Source: Desulfotomaculum sp. (GTDB taxonomy: Bacteria > Bacillota > Desulfotomaculia > Desulfotomaculales > Desulfallaceae). From it: a DNA stretch of 40,852 bases. Position numbers and translations under genes: made by a program. The first letter of the stretch is position 1. The number at the start of each line of letters is the position of its first letter. Shown here piece by piece: positions 6,867 to 14,999 of the stretch. Under the pieces are notes generated by a model that searched no databases, had not been told where the DNA came from, and saw only the letters and a list, made by a program, of their open reading frames with translations. The stretch lies in contig JAENYQ010000026.1 of NCBI GenBank assembly GCA_016841675.1, positions 1-40,852 on the forward strand. The letters run 5' to 3'.

Positions 6867-8552
6867 ATGAGCCAAAAAATTGTTATTATCGGCGGCGTGG
6901 CAGCAGGCCCCAAAGCTGCGGCCAGGGCCCGTCGCGTAGCCCCGGACGCGGAAATCACCATCATTGAAAAGGGCGGCCTAATTTCTTATGCGGGGTGCGG
7001 GATGCCGTTTTACCTGTCCGGCGAGGTGCAGAATTTCAATCTCTTATTTGAGACCACTTACGGAGTCATTAGAAACGAGGAGTATTTCTGGCGTGAAAAA
7101 GGCTGCCGGGTTATAACCCGCACCGAAGCTAAGTCCATTGACCGGGCCAAGAAAGAAGTGCATGTGGAAAACCTGGAGACCGGCGAGAAATACAACGTCC
7201 CCTACGATAAACTGGTGCTGGCCACCGGTGCCTCGCCATTTGTGCCGCCTATCGAGGGACTGGACCTGAAAGGCGTATTCAAATTTAACCACCCGGATGA
7301 TGCCCAGCAAATTAAGCAGTATCTAGGCGATATGGAAGGCGGTGAGGCGGTCATCGTGGGCGCTGGTCTGATTGGCCTGGAAATTGCAGATGCACTGATG
7401 AAGCTGCATATGTTCTGCACAGTAGTGGAACTTCAGAATCAGATTCTGCCCGGTATGCTGGACGATGATATGGCTGGGGTGTTAGCCAAAAAGCTAACTG
7501 ACCAGGGCGTTGAATTTCTTTTGAACACCAAGGTGCTGAAACTGGAAGGGGACGAAGATGGCAACGTTACTTCCGTGGTTACGGATAATGGTAACATTGA
7601 TGCCGAGCTGGTTTTAGTGTCTGTAGGCGTGCGGCCCAACGTGGAATTGGCCCGCCAGGCCGATATCACCATCGGTGCAACCGGAGCGATTGCGGTAAAC
7701 GAATATCTGCAAACCAATGACCCCGACATTTACGCCCTAGGTGACTGCGTCGAAACCACTCACCTGATTAGCGAAAAGAAAATGTTTATTCCCATGGCCA
7801 CTTATGCCAACCGGCAAGGCCGCGTGGTGGGAGACAATTTGGTTGGCGGCAAAACCGTTTTCCGCGGCGTGCTGGGCACCGCGGTGATGCACACCATGGG
7901 TTACAACATCGGTCGCACCGGTCTTAGTGAAAAGCAGGCCCTTGAACTGGGTTACAAGATTGTTAGCGCTGTCAACCACGGCTTTGACCGCACCCACTAC
8001 CATCCAGACAACGGAATGGTGCTAATCAAGTTAATCACAGAAGAAGGCTCGGGCAGGATCCTGGGTGCTCAGGCCCTTGGCCCCGGCGATGCGGTCAAAC
8101 GAATTGATGTGGTGGCCACTGCCATTTCCATGGGTGCCAACGTTGAACAGCTGGCTGAGGTAGACCTGGGTTATGCACCACCTTTCTCCACCCCCATCGA
8201 CCTGACTACCCATACCGCCAATATTGTGCGTAATAAGGTGGCCGGGCTGGCCAAAACCATGACCTTGGCCGAATTAAAGGAAAAAATGGACCGCGGTGAC
8301 GATATGGTGCTGCTAGACGTACGCACTGAAATTCAGTTCCAAATGCGCCGCCTGAAGGATGACCGAGTTAAATTGGTGGTGCTGGGCGACTTGCGGGAGA
8401 AACTGAACGAAGTACCCAGGGATAAGGAAGTCATTGTCTTCTGCGCGCTGGGCGGCAGAAGTTACGAAGCCCAGCGCATTTTAATCGGCGCCGGCTTCAC
8501 CGATGTTAAATTTTTAGAAGGCGGTCTCCTGGCCTACAATTACACCCTGTAA
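6867..8552 (+). CDS. FAD-dependent CoA-disulfide reductase / NADH oxidase with rhodanese domain
   Basis: This 561-residue fusion belongs to the CoADR-RHD group of the pyridine nucleotide-disulfide reductases, which reduce CoA disulfide or persulfide and polysulfide with NAD(P)H. An N-terminal FAD site GGVAAGPKAAARARR and the single redox cysteine C44 in SYAGCGMPF mark the family. A second Rossmann site IVGAGLIGLEIADA (about 163) binds NAD(P)H. ALGDCVETTH binds FAD, and a dimerisation domain follows to about 450. The C-terminal rhodanese domain has the active loop CALGGRS (C526). In a sulfur-active anaerobe a persulfide reductase role is likely, but this is inference. The gene has its own promoter and interrupts the usual efp-spoIIIA order. 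Confidence 0.9.
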   Translation: MSQKIVIIGGVAAGPKAAARARRVAPDAEITIIEKGGLISYAGCGMPFYLSGEVQNFNLLFETTYGVIRNEEYFWREKGCRVITRTEAKSIDRAKKEVHVENLETGEKYNVPYDKLVLATGASPFVPPIEGLDLKGVFKFNHPDDAQQIKQYLGDMEGGEAVIVGAGLIGLEIADALMKLHMFCTVVELQNQILPGMLDDDMAGVLAKKLTDQGVEFLLNTKVLKLEGDEDGNVTSVVTDNGNIDAELVLVSVGVRPNVELARQADITIGATGAIAVNEYLQTNDPDIYALGDCVETTHLISEKKMFIPMATYANRQGRVVGDNLVGGKTVFRGVLGTAVMHTMGYNIGRTGLSEKQALELGYKIVSAVNHGFDRTHYHPDNGMVLIKLITEEGSGRILGAQALGPGDAVKRIDVVATAISMGANVEQLAEVDLGYAPPFSTPIDLTTHTANIVRNKVAGLAKTMTLAELKEKMDRGDDMVLLDVRTEIQFQMRRLKDDRVKLVVLGDLREKLNEVPRDKEVIVFCALGGRSYEAQRILIGAGFTDVKFLEGGLLAYNYTL

Positions 8553-8566
8553 ACCTTTTTTTAGAG

Positions 8567-8639
8567 GGGGTCAGGCTCTTAACTTATTAACTTATTTTCG
8601 TTATTCGAAAATAAGTTAATAAGTTAAGAGCCTGACCCC
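8567..8639. repeat. R1 perfect hairpin, same arm as the transposase unit
   Basis: Two 34-bp exact arms (8567-8600 and 8606-8639) with a 5-nt loop. The outer 30 bases are identical to the ends of the element at 23874-24829, so this is a solo non-autonomous copy. Confidence 0.92.
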
Positions 8640-8672
8640 TTTCTTTGTGCGCTTTTTTATTTCTACATCTTG

Positions 8673-8702
8673 GGCATATTTTTCCATTTCTGTCCATAAA
8701 CA
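8673..8702 (+). promoter_or_regulatory. Candidate sigma-E promoter of the spoIIIA operon
   Basis: GGCATATT (8673-8680), 14 nt, then CATAAACA (8695-8702) resembles the mother-cell sigma-E pattern (GNCATATT and CATACANT, 13-15 apart). spoIIIA is sigma-E dependent in Bacillus subtilis. Two R2 repeats lie between this site and the first gene. Confidence 0.4.
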
Positions 8703-8739
8703 TTTTGATATAGAAAAAAACTATTTGCTGGATATTATT

Positions 8740-8882
8740 ATGTCATTCTAAACGTAGTGAAAAATCTTTAAAAGGCAAGATCCTTCGCTAATGCTCAGGA
8801 TGACATACCTAAAATTTATTTTTGTCATTCTGAACGAAGTGAAGAATCTTTGTTTAAAATCCTTTGCTAACGATTAGGATGA
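8740..8882. repeat. Two R2 repeats in tandem
   Basis: Unit 1 (8740-8806) and unit 2 (8822-8882) both start GTCATTCT(A/G)AACG and end in CTNAGGATGA. They fill the leader between the candidate promoter and spoIIIAA. Confidence 0.75.
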
Positions 8883-8938
8883 AAATCCCTAAGGTTATTC
8901 TGGTAGTTATCAGTTAAACAACTAGGAGGAACAAATTG

Positions 8939-9937
8939 ATGAATGGCGTGGTTCAGGTCAAACCGGGTATGCACAGTCGTGGTTGGGATGAGGTGCTGCC
9001 GGTACTGCCGCCCAACCTGGAGAAAATGATCGCCAGGCTGCCCGACCACATTTTGGCCCGGTTGGAGGAAATCAGGCTGCGGCGGGACAGGCCTCTGGTG
9101 CTGGGGGCGGGAGGACAGGATTTTTTTCTGCGCCGCGACGGACAGCCCGACTCAATACCGGAAAGCGCTTACATAACTAGCGGGGATGACATGGAAAAGG
9201 TGATTCATAATATTAGCGGTGCCTCGATTTATGCTTTGGAGGAAGAGTTAAGGAACGGGTATATTACTCTCCCCGGCGGGCATAGAGTGGGTCTTACGGG
9301 CCGGGCGGTGCTGGAGAACGGGCAGGTTAAAACACTTAAATACCTATCTGGGCTGAACATCCGCATCGGCCGGGAGATTAAAGGAACTGCCGCTGCACTG
9401 CTGCCGCGTTTGCTGGACCAGGCCGCGTCAAACATTCACCATACCGTAATCTTTTCACCTCCTAGGTGCGGTAAAACCACCCTGCTGCGGGATTTGGTAC
9501 GTTTGGCCAGCAGCGGCGTGCCACAGCTGAATTACCCCGGCCGGACAGTGGGCTTGGTGGACGAGCGGTCGGAGATAGCCGGCTGCTACCGGGGCGTGCC
9601 GCAGATGGACGTGGGGGTGCGGACAGATGTGCTGGACGGGTGCCCCAAGGCTCAGGGCATGATGATGCTGTTGCGGTCCATGTCTCCGGATATCATTGTC
9701 ACCGACGAAATTGGGAAAATGGAGGATATCGTAGCACTGGAGGAGGTATTTAACGCCGGCGTACGCATCATCGTCACCATACACGCATCCTCAATGCGCG
9801 AATTGACTAACCGGCCAGCCCTTAAATATCTGCTGCAGCTGAACATTATCCAGCGGTTTGTGCTATTGGGACGTTCCCGGGGAGTGGGGACGGTGGAAAA
9901 GATTCTTTACGGGAACGAAGTACCGCCCCGGAGGTGA
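8939..9937 (+). CDS. spoIIIAA: Stage III sporulation protein AA (ATPase)
   Basis: A 332-residue secretion-type ATPase thought to energise the SpoIIIA-SpoIIQ channel between mother cell and forespore, in the mother-cell cytoplasm. Walker A is SPPRCGKTTLLRD (about 174-186), and Walker B is PDIIVTDEIGKMED. The basic motif LEEIRLRRDRPL lies near residue 40. AGGAGG is 9 nt before ATG 8939; an adjacent TTG at 8936 is the weaker option. It overlaps the ribosome-binding site of spoIIIAB and is the first gene of the operon. Confidence 0.97.
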   Translation: MNGVVQVKPGMHSRGWDEVLPVLPPNLEKMIARLPDHILARLEEIRLRRDRPLVLGAGGQDFFLRRDGQPDSIPESAYITSGDDMEKVIHNISGASIYALEEELRNGYITLPGGHRVGLTGRAVLENGQVKTLKYLSGLNIRIGREIKGTAAALLPRLLDQAASNIHHTVIFSPPRCGKTTLLRDLVRLASSGVPQLNYPGRTVGLVDERSEIAGCYRGVPQMDVGVRTDVLDGCPKAQGMMMLLRSMSPDIIVTDEIGKMEDIVALEEVFNAGVRIIVTIHASSMRELTNRPALKYLLQLNIIQRFVLLGRSRGVGTVEKILYGNEVPPRR

Positions 9938-9942
9938 TCCGT

Positions 9943-10461
9943 ATGTTCAAGTTGATAGGAGCTATTTTACTGATATCGACCTGTGGTTATGTCGGTTGGC
10001 AAGTATCCAGAAGTTACGCCCACCGCCCGGTGGAATTGAGACAGTTTATGTCGGCGCTGCAGATGCTGGAAACGGAAATTATCTACGCGGCCACCCCCCT
10101 GCCCGATGCGCTTTCCGGCATTGCTGAAAGAGTGGATACCCGGGTCTCTTCATTCTTTGCCCAGGCGGCCAAGGAATTGAAAACCACCCGTGGTTCATCG
10201 GCCAGAGAAGCGTGGAGCGCGGCACTGGATAGATATCGCGCCGACAGCACCCTTGATCGAGGGGATCTGGGTATTTTAAACAGCCTGGGCTACAACTTGG
10301 GCATTTCCGACCGGGACGACCAGGCTAAACACCTGCGGCTAACCCTGGAGCAGCTTAAAATGGCCCACGCCCGGGCCGAAGAAACGGCGGTTAAAAACGT
10401 TAAGTTATGGAACTACGTGGGTCTGCTGGGCGGGATGATTATCGTTCTGGCACTGTATTGA
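9943..10461 (+). CDS. spoIIIAB: Stage III sporulation protein AB
   Basis: A 172-residue membrane protein of the SpoIIIA complex that resembles type II secretion GspF. It has an N-terminal membrane segment (FKLIGAILLISTCGYVGWQV), a helical cytoplasmic domain with QFMSALQMLETEIIYAATPL, and a C-terminal membrane segment VGLLGGMIIVLALY. GGAGG lies 8 nt before ATG 9943; GTG 9934 overlaps the end of spoIIIAA but sits inside the Shine-Dalgarno. The gap to spoIIIAC is 317 nt instead of the usual few, because repeats are inserted. Confidence 0.95.
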   Translation: MFKLIGAILLISTCGYVGWQVSRSYAHRPVELRQFMSALQMLETEIIYAATPLPDALSGIAERVDTRVSSFFAQAAKELKTTRGSSAREAWSAALDRYRADSTLDRGDLGILNSLGYNLGISDRDDQAKHLRLTLEQLKMAHARAEETAVKNVKLWNYVGLLGGMIIVLALY

Positions 10462-10778
10462 TAAGGAGTCAGTACTCAGTAGTCAGGAGTCAGGAGTCAG
10501 AATTGGCCTTTGGGATTGTCATCCTGAGCGTAGCGAAGGATCTGGGCTTTAAGATTCTTCGCTGCGCTCAGAATGACAGCTTAATGACAAGGTTTTTCAC
10601 TTAGTTGTATTCATAGCAATGACAGATTCGTTGTATTCGTAGCAATGACATAAAAAAGTTCAACATAGCGCAGTAGATTTCATTAACTGTTGGAGCCGGT
10701 TAGGACGGTTAGGGACATAATTGTTTTGACTACTGACTACTGACTACTGAATACTGAATTTAAAAAGGAGGCGTACCA
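10462..10778. repeat. Composite repeat insertion within spoIIIA (R5-R2-R4-R5)
   Basis: In order: R5 heptamers (AGTCAGTACTCAGTAGTCAG, about 10467-10500), an R2 palindrome (10518-10577), R4 units (TTGTATTCATAGCAATGACA and a near copy, 10583-10650), and inverted R5 (TGACTACTGACTACTGAATA, about 10728-10757). The outer R5 blocks are inverted relative to each other, so the whole looks like an insertion placed exactly between stop codon and next Shine-Dalgarno. Its small ORFs are not genes. Confidence 0.75.
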
Positions 10779-10982
10779 ATGGGCCAAAACATTGACTTAA
10801 TTTTCAAAATTGCCGGCATCGGTATCCTGGTGGCTGTTGCCAGCATGGTCCTGAAAAACTCGGGCAAGGAAGACTACGGCTTAGCAGTCACCCTGACCGG
10901 TATTGCCGTGGTGCTGGTGATGGTAATCCAGATGCTGGGTACCCTTTTTGACGAGGTGAAATCGGTTTTTAAACTCTTTTAG
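10779..10982 (+). CDS. spoIIIAC: Stage III sporulation protein AC
   Basis: The protein is 67 residues with two membrane helices (IDLIFKIAGIGILVAVASMV and YGLAVTLTGIAVVLVMVIQM) joined by KNSGKEDYG, the SpoIIIAC signature. It is part of the integral membrane core of the SpoIIIA channel. AAGGAGG precedes ATG 10779 by 9 nt. It lies 12 nt upstream of spoIIIAD. Confidence 0.96.
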   Translation: MGQNIDLIFKIAGIGILVAVASMVLKNSGKEDYGLAVTLTGIAVVLVMVIQMLGTLFDEVKSVFKLF

Positions 10983-10994
10983 GCGGGTGGTGGC

Positions 10995-11381
10995 ATGGAT
11001 ATATTGCAAATTTCCGGTATCGCGCTGACCGGCGCGGTGCTGGCAATGATCCTGAAATACCAGAAACCGCCCCTGGCCATGCTGCTGAGCATATTCGTCG
11101 GTGTGACTATCTTCCTGCTGGTGTTAACCAAAATAGGGGCTATTGTCGATGTTTTACGCCAGTTGGCGGGACAGGCCAACATCAGCTCAATTTACCTGGG
11201 CACGCTGTTGAAGATTATCGGGATTGCCTACATAGCCGACTTTATCGCCCAGATTTGCCGGGATGCGGATCAGGGGGCCATTGCCATGAAAGTGGAACTG
11301 GCTGCCAAGGTGATGGTGTTGGTGCTGGCGGTGCCCATCGTGGTAGCCGTGCTGCAGGCGCTGCTGCGGCTGATATCGTGA
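10995..11381 (+). CDS. spoIIIAD: Stage III sporulation protein AD
   Basis: The protein is 128 residues and highly hydrophobic. Its N-terminal half resembles SpoIIIAC (MDILQISGIALTGAVLAMIL), followed by an amphipathic stretch and the conserved IIGIAYIADFIAQICRDADQ. It is a membrane component of the SpoIIIA complex. It ends 7 nt before the annotated start of spoIIIAE. Confidence 0.95.
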   Translation: MDILQISGIALTGAVLAMILKYQKPPLAMLLSIFVGVTIFLLVLTKIGAIVDVLRQLAGQANISSIYLGTLLKIIGIAYIADFIAQICRDADQGAIAMKVELAAKVMVLVLAVPIVVAVLQALLRLIS

Positions 11382-11388
11382 TGAAGGG

Positions 11389-12657
11389 GTGATTAACCTG
11401 GCTGCAGCTGTACAAGTAAAAAGGGTACTGGCACTTAAATCAAATAGCGGCCCGGGAACCAATCCCCTTTTTGGAGCTGCCTGTAAAAAAACGCTGCATC
11501 TAACCTTGCTGGTATTATTTATTGTTTTCATCGCAGCGCCGTCCTTGGCCGTGGCGGCGCCGGAATCTGCAGCTGAATTGGACAACCGGGTTAACGACGT
11601 TGATATGGTAGAAATTCAGCGTTTGGTAAACCGGATGGATATGGAGATTAAGGAAGCGCTGCCCGAAAGTGAATTTAAGTCGCTGGTGGCCAAATTGGCC
11701 AGGGGGGAAATTCCCCTGCAGCCCGGAGAAATTTTTAACCAGTCACTGAAGTACATTTTCCGGGAAGTGGTGGCCAACTCCACGCTGCTGGCCAAACTGG
11801 TGGTGCTGGCAATTATTTGCGCGGTACTGCATAACCTGACTGGCGCATTTGAAAAAGGCACCACCGGACAGCTCACCCACATGGTGGCCTACATGGTATT
11901 GGTAACCATGGCGGTGGGTTCCTTCGGACTGGCGGTACAGCTAGGCCGGGATGTGGTGGACAAGATGGTGGTGTTTATGCAGGCGCTGCTGCCGCTTTTA
12001 TTGACCCTCTTAGTGGCGGTGGGCGGTATAACTTCAGCGGCCATATTCCACCCCTTGGTGTTTGTCACCATCACGGCCTTCGGCACCATTATGAAAAATG
12101 TGGTTCTGCCGTTAATATTCTTTGCTGCTGTTCTGGAAATCGTCAGCGGCCTGTCCAAGGAATTTCAGGTATCCAAAATGGCGGGACTGCTAAAAGGGGT
12201 AGCTATGGGGCTGATGGGACTCATGAGCACCATTTTTCTGGGGGTAATGGCGATTCAGGGGGTCGCCGGCGCGGTGGGTGACAGCCTAACTTACCGTACC
12301 GCCAAATTTGCCACCAACACTTTCATTCCCGTAGTGGGCGGGGTGTTTAGTGACGCTTTGGGCGCGATCATTCGCTCGTCACTGCTGATGAAAAACGCCG
12401 TCGGCATTGCCGGGGTGTTAATCATAGCCATTATAGTAGTTGTTCCGCTGGTTAAAATCATCACCATGGCATTCATTTATAAACTGGCCGGAGCCATTAT
12501 CCAGCCCGTGGGTGAAGAAGACATCAGCGACTGTTTGAACAGCTTGGGCAATAACCTGATTACCGTGTTTGCCGCTGTAGCCATGGTGGGACTGCTATTC
12601 TTTTTTACCATCGCCATCGTAGTGGGGATGGGTAACTTTACGGTGATGCTGCATTAA
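11389..12657 (+). CDS. spoIIIAE: Stage III sporulation protein AE
   Basis: This polytopic membrane protein of 422 residues is among the largest SpoIIIA subunits. An N-terminal signal-like segment (LHLTLLVLFIVFIAAPSLAV) ends near an AAPE cleavage-like site. An external domain with VNDVDMVEIQRLVNRMDMEI follows, and then seven or so membrane helices. The start is uncertain: GTG 11389 lies within the likely Shine-Dalgarno AAGGGGTGAT, and an in-frame CTG at 11398 has better spacing. The length fits homologues either way. Confidence 0.95.
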   Translation: MINLAAAVQVKRVLALKSNSGPGTNPLFGAACKKTLHLTLLVLFIVFIAAPSLAVAAPESAAELDNRVNDVDMVEIQRLVNRMDMEIKEALPESEFKSLVAKLARGEIPLQPGEIFNQSLKYIFREVVANSTLLAKLVVLAIICAVLHNLTGAFEKGTTGQLTHMVAYMVLVTMAVGSFGLAVQLGRDVVDKMVVFMQALLPLLLTLLVAVGGITSAAIFHPLVFVTITAFGTIMKNVVLPLIFFAAVLEIVSGLSKEFQVSKMAGLLKGVAMGLMGLMSTIFLGVMAIQGVAGAVGDSLTYRTAKFATNTFIPVVGGVFSDALGAIIRSSLLMKNAVGIAGVLIIAIIVVVPLVKIITMAFIYKLAGAIIQPVGEEDISDCLNSLGNNLITVFAAVAMVGLLFFFTIAIVVGMGNFTVMLH

Positions 12658-12855
12658 TGATTATATCATTCTGAGTAATTAGCTATTTGTAATATGAGCC
12701 CATTTGTCATTACTATGATTACAACCGAATTGAAGAACCTTATCATTAAGCCTGTCATTGTTATGAATACAACGAATCTGTCATTCTGAGCGCAGCGAAG
12801 AATCTTGGTTTTATTCTTTAATGGTTGTCGGTAACATTTTTAGCGGGGGTCTGCT
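12658..12855. repeat. R4 and half-R2 repeats between spoIIIAE and spoIIIAF
   Basis: R4-type sequence is present twice (about 12706-12740 degenerate, then GTCATTGTTATGAATACAAC at about 12754-12773), followed by half an R2 unit (12779-12812). The insertion again stops short of the next Shine-Dalgarno. Confidence 0.65.
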
Positions 12856-13491
12856 ATGGATATACTGCGTCAATTAATTCAAACCATAGTGGTTATAGTG
12901 GTCCTGGCCGTGTTTCTGGAAATGCTGCTGCCCCAGGGAGACATGCGCCGTTACGTAAAAATGGTAATGGGGTTGTTAATAATTGTAGCAGTGCTGCAAA
13001 CCGTTACCGGGATTATGCACAGCGACTTGCTGCGGGATATACCCGATGTCACCGAAGCCCCGTCCGGTTATACGCCGGTGCCCCTGGAGGATATTATGGC
13101 GGCGGGACAATCCCTAACAGATGCCAATCGCCAGGAAGCGGCGCAGCAGTACAGCCGGGGCATAGCCCGGCAGGTGATGTCCCTGGCAGCGCTAAACAAT
13201 GACTTGCAGGTGGTCGACGCCAGCGTCGGGCTGCATGAGAGCACAAATGAAATCAGCAGCATTACTGTCTATTGTTCCAGCGGTGCAGAGCAATCGCCTG
13301 CACCAACCACCGAAGATAATGCTGGTTCGGGCATCCAACCGGTAATCATCAGTACCAATGCCAAAAAAATACCCGACAACACCAATGTACAGCCAACCGC
13401 AGGCGAAATGCAGGCTGCGTCTGATATAACAGGCCTGGTGGCCAATTTCTATAACCTGCAGCGGGAGCAGGTGCAAGTAGAGTTTCAATAA
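12856..13491 (+). CDS. spoIIIAF: Stage III sporulation protein AF
   Basis: The protein is 211 residues. Two N-terminal membrane helices (residues about 5-24 and 35-53, joined by LPQGDMRRYVKMVMG) precede an external domain resembling a ring-building fold. Family-typical elements are QEAAQQYSRGIARQVMSLAA and a central low-complexity linker rich in T, N and S. GCGGGGGTC precedes ATG 12856 by about 7 nt. It is part of the SpoIIIA complex. Confidence 0.93.
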   Translation: MDILRQLIQTIVVIVVLAVFLEMLLPQGDMRRYVKMVMGLLIIVAVLQTVTGIMHSDLLRDIPDVTEAPSGYTPVPLEDIMAAGQSLTDANRQEAAQQYSRGIARQVMSLAALNNDLQVVDASVGLHESTNEISSITVYCSSGAEQSPAPTTEDNAGSGIQPVIISTNAKKIPDNTNVQPTAGEMQAASDITGLVANFYNLQREQVQVEFQ

Positions 13492-13497
13492 CATAAC

Positions 13498-13610
13498 TAC
13501 TTTCGGAGTCAGAAGTCGAAATCAAATGAAAACGTTTATCGTTTAACTACTGACTACTGACTACTGACTACTGACTACTAAATTCTGAATCTGAATACCT
13601 GAATAGTTAA
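13498..13610. repeat. R5 heptamer block between spoIIIAF and spoIIIAG
   Basis: Left part CGGAGTCAGAAGTCGAAATC (about 13504-13523), right part four to five copies of ACTACTG (about 13546-13580), then CTGAATCTGAATACCTGAAT. The blocks are inverted with respect to each other, as at 10462-10778 but without inner R2/R4 units. Confidence 0.7.
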
Positions 13611-13636
13611 ACTTAATAATTTAAGGGGTGATGAAC

Positions 13637-14248
13637 ATGAACCGGGGGGAGTTGCTAAATCCCAAGAACAAAAAATTCTGGCTCTTAATGGGAGCGGCGG
13701 TATTGGGCATTGCGCTGATGCTGTTGGGCGGAACGGGTTCGGGTAACCAGGCGGTGGAAACAGACAGGGCCCCTACGGGCGAACAGATATCGGACCGATA
13801 TGGGGAAAATACGGATTTTCAGGCCGTTAACTCCTTGATGACCACCGAGGAGAGGGAAATAGCCGGTGAACTGCAGCGAATGTTGGCACAGATCGCAGGT
13901 GCCGGACGGGTTGAAGTGACCATCCAACTGGGTACTTCCACTCATAGCGATTTTGCCACCAACAGTGATACCGGGCTGAAGACCACCATGGAGGAAGACC
14001 AGAATGGGGGCACCAGGGAAATAACTGAAAACACCGGTTCCAGCGTCGTGGTGATCACCGGCAGCGGTCAGGGGCTGGAGAAGCCGGTGATCAAGCGGGA
14101 AGTGGCCCCGGAAGTGGCCGGGGTACTGGTAGTGGCCGAGGGGGCCAGTGAGCCTATGGTCAAGGCCGACCTTTTCCGGGCGGTGCAAGTGGCCCTGGGG
14201 ATTCAACCGCACAAGATAGTGATAATGAACATGAAAAGGGGTGATTAA
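13637..14248 (+). CDS. spoIIIAG: Stage III sporulation protein AG
   Basis: The protein is 203 residues: a short cytoplasmic start, one membrane helix (FWLLMGAAVLGIALMLLGG, about 14-32) and an external ring-building domain. In the Bacillus protein this domain forms a large ring in the intermembrane space. The motif LQRMLAQIAGAGRVEVTIQL is conserved. ATG 13637 is spaced best behind AAGGGGTGAT; GTG 13628 and ATG 13631 are also in frame but overlap that sequence. Its stop lies 1 nt before the likely TTG start of spoIIIAH. Confidence 0.94.
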   Translation: MNRGELLNPKNKKFWLLMGAAVLGIALMLLGGTGSGNQAVETDRAPTGEQISDRYGENTDFQAVNSLMTTEEREIAGELQRMLAQIAGAGRVEVTIQLGTSTHSDFATNSDTGLKTTMEEDQNGGTREITENTGSSVVVITGSGQGLEKPVIKREVAPEVAGVLVVAEGASEPMVKADLFRAVQVALGIQPHKIVIMNMKRGD

Positions 14249-14249
14249 T

Positions 14250-14879
14250 TTGATTAGGGTTATTAGAATCAGGCGCACAGACATAGCCCTGGCCCTGCTG
14301 GCGCTGGCCGGTATAGCGTTCTGTTTCCTGGGGTTTGGCGGTCTGACTGAAAGACTGGCCAACTGGCGGGAAAAACCGGCTGCATCCACTACGTTAGGCG
14401 GTGATGCGACCCAGGAGAGCGATAAACCTATAGGCGGCGGCACACCGGTTGGATACACGATGCCGACCGATCTCGAGCCTGTTGAGAATCTTAACACCGG
14501 CCATAACAGCGGTTCTGCGTATTTTGTGGAATACCGTATGGAAAGGGAGCGGGCCCGGGGCATGGAGATGGAAACCATGCGCGAGGTGCTGGCTGCCCCG
14601 AACGCGGATGAAGATATTCGTAAGACCGCCCACGAAAGGCTGCTGCGCCTGAGCAGCAGCATATCCAAAGAAATGGAGCTGGAAAGTCTAATCCGGGCCA
14701 AAGGCTTCAGCGATGCCGCCGTTTTCCTGGACAGCCAGACCGTAACCGTAGTGGTGCAGGAAGGCGAAAGACCGGTCACCGAAGACGATCATATCGGCAT
14801 TGTTGAAATGGTCTCCAAAAACACCGGCGTGGATGGAAAAAACATCATTATCATCACCAGACCGGGTTCAGGCGCCTAA
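14250..14879 (+). CDS. spoIIIAH: Stage III sporulation protein AH
   Basis: The protein is 209 residues with one N-terminal membrane helix (IALALLALAGIAFCFLGFGG), a linker, and a YscJ/FliF-like ring-building domain that in homologues binds SpoIIQ from the forespore. Conserved segments are YRMERERARGMEMETMREVL and SLIRAKGFSDAAVFLDSQTV. TTG 14250 is preferred because AAAAGGGGTGAT ends 3-4 nt before it; GTG 14241 falls inside that sequence. It is the last gene of the operon. Confidence 0.94.
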   Translation: MIRVIRIRRTDIALALLALAGIAFCFLGFGGLTERLANWREKPAASTTLGGDATQESDKPIGGGTPVGYTMPTDLEPVENLNTGHNSGSAYFVEYRMERERARGMEMETMREVLAAPNADEDIRKTAHERLLRLSSSISKEMELESLIRAKGFSDAAVFLDSQTVTVVVQEGERPVTEDDHIGIVEMVSKNTGVDGKNIIIITRPGSGA

Positions 14880-14883
14880 CCAT

Positions 14884-14960
14884 AAAGTGTGTCAAGGGGA
14901 CGGTTCCTCTGACACACTTTTAAAAAATGTGTCAGAGGAACCGTCCCCTTGACACACTTT
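14884..14960. repeat. R1-type perfect hairpin, GGGGACGGTTCC subgroup
   Basis: Two 33-bp exact arms (14884-14916 and 14928-14960). Each arm region is itself nearly self-complementary (AAAGTGTGTCA ... TGACACACTTT at 14884-14894 and 14910-14920), so the DNA can fold either as one long hairpin or as two short ones. It starts 4 nt after spoIIIAH. Confidence 0.9.
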
Positions 14961-14971
14961 CATTTATCACA

Positions 14972-14999
14972 AAATACCGCAGTTAATTGCGGTATTTTT
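14972..14999 (+). terminator. Intrinsic terminator of the spoIIIA operon
   Basis: The 9-bp stem AAATACCGC/GCGGTATTT with an 8-nt loop is followed by T residues. The downstream arm overlaps the -35 element of the next promoter. Confidence 0.8.

Noticed and set aside
10407-10604. 65-residue ORF overlapping the end of spoIIIAB
   Set aside because: It is out of frame with spoIIIAB and continues into R5 and R2 repeats.
13685-14779. 364-residue ORF on the minus strand opposite spoIIIAG/AH
   Set aside because: The + strand frames are clear SpoIIIAG and SpoIIIAH; the opposite product is serine/leucine-rich without family features, a shadow of codon bias.
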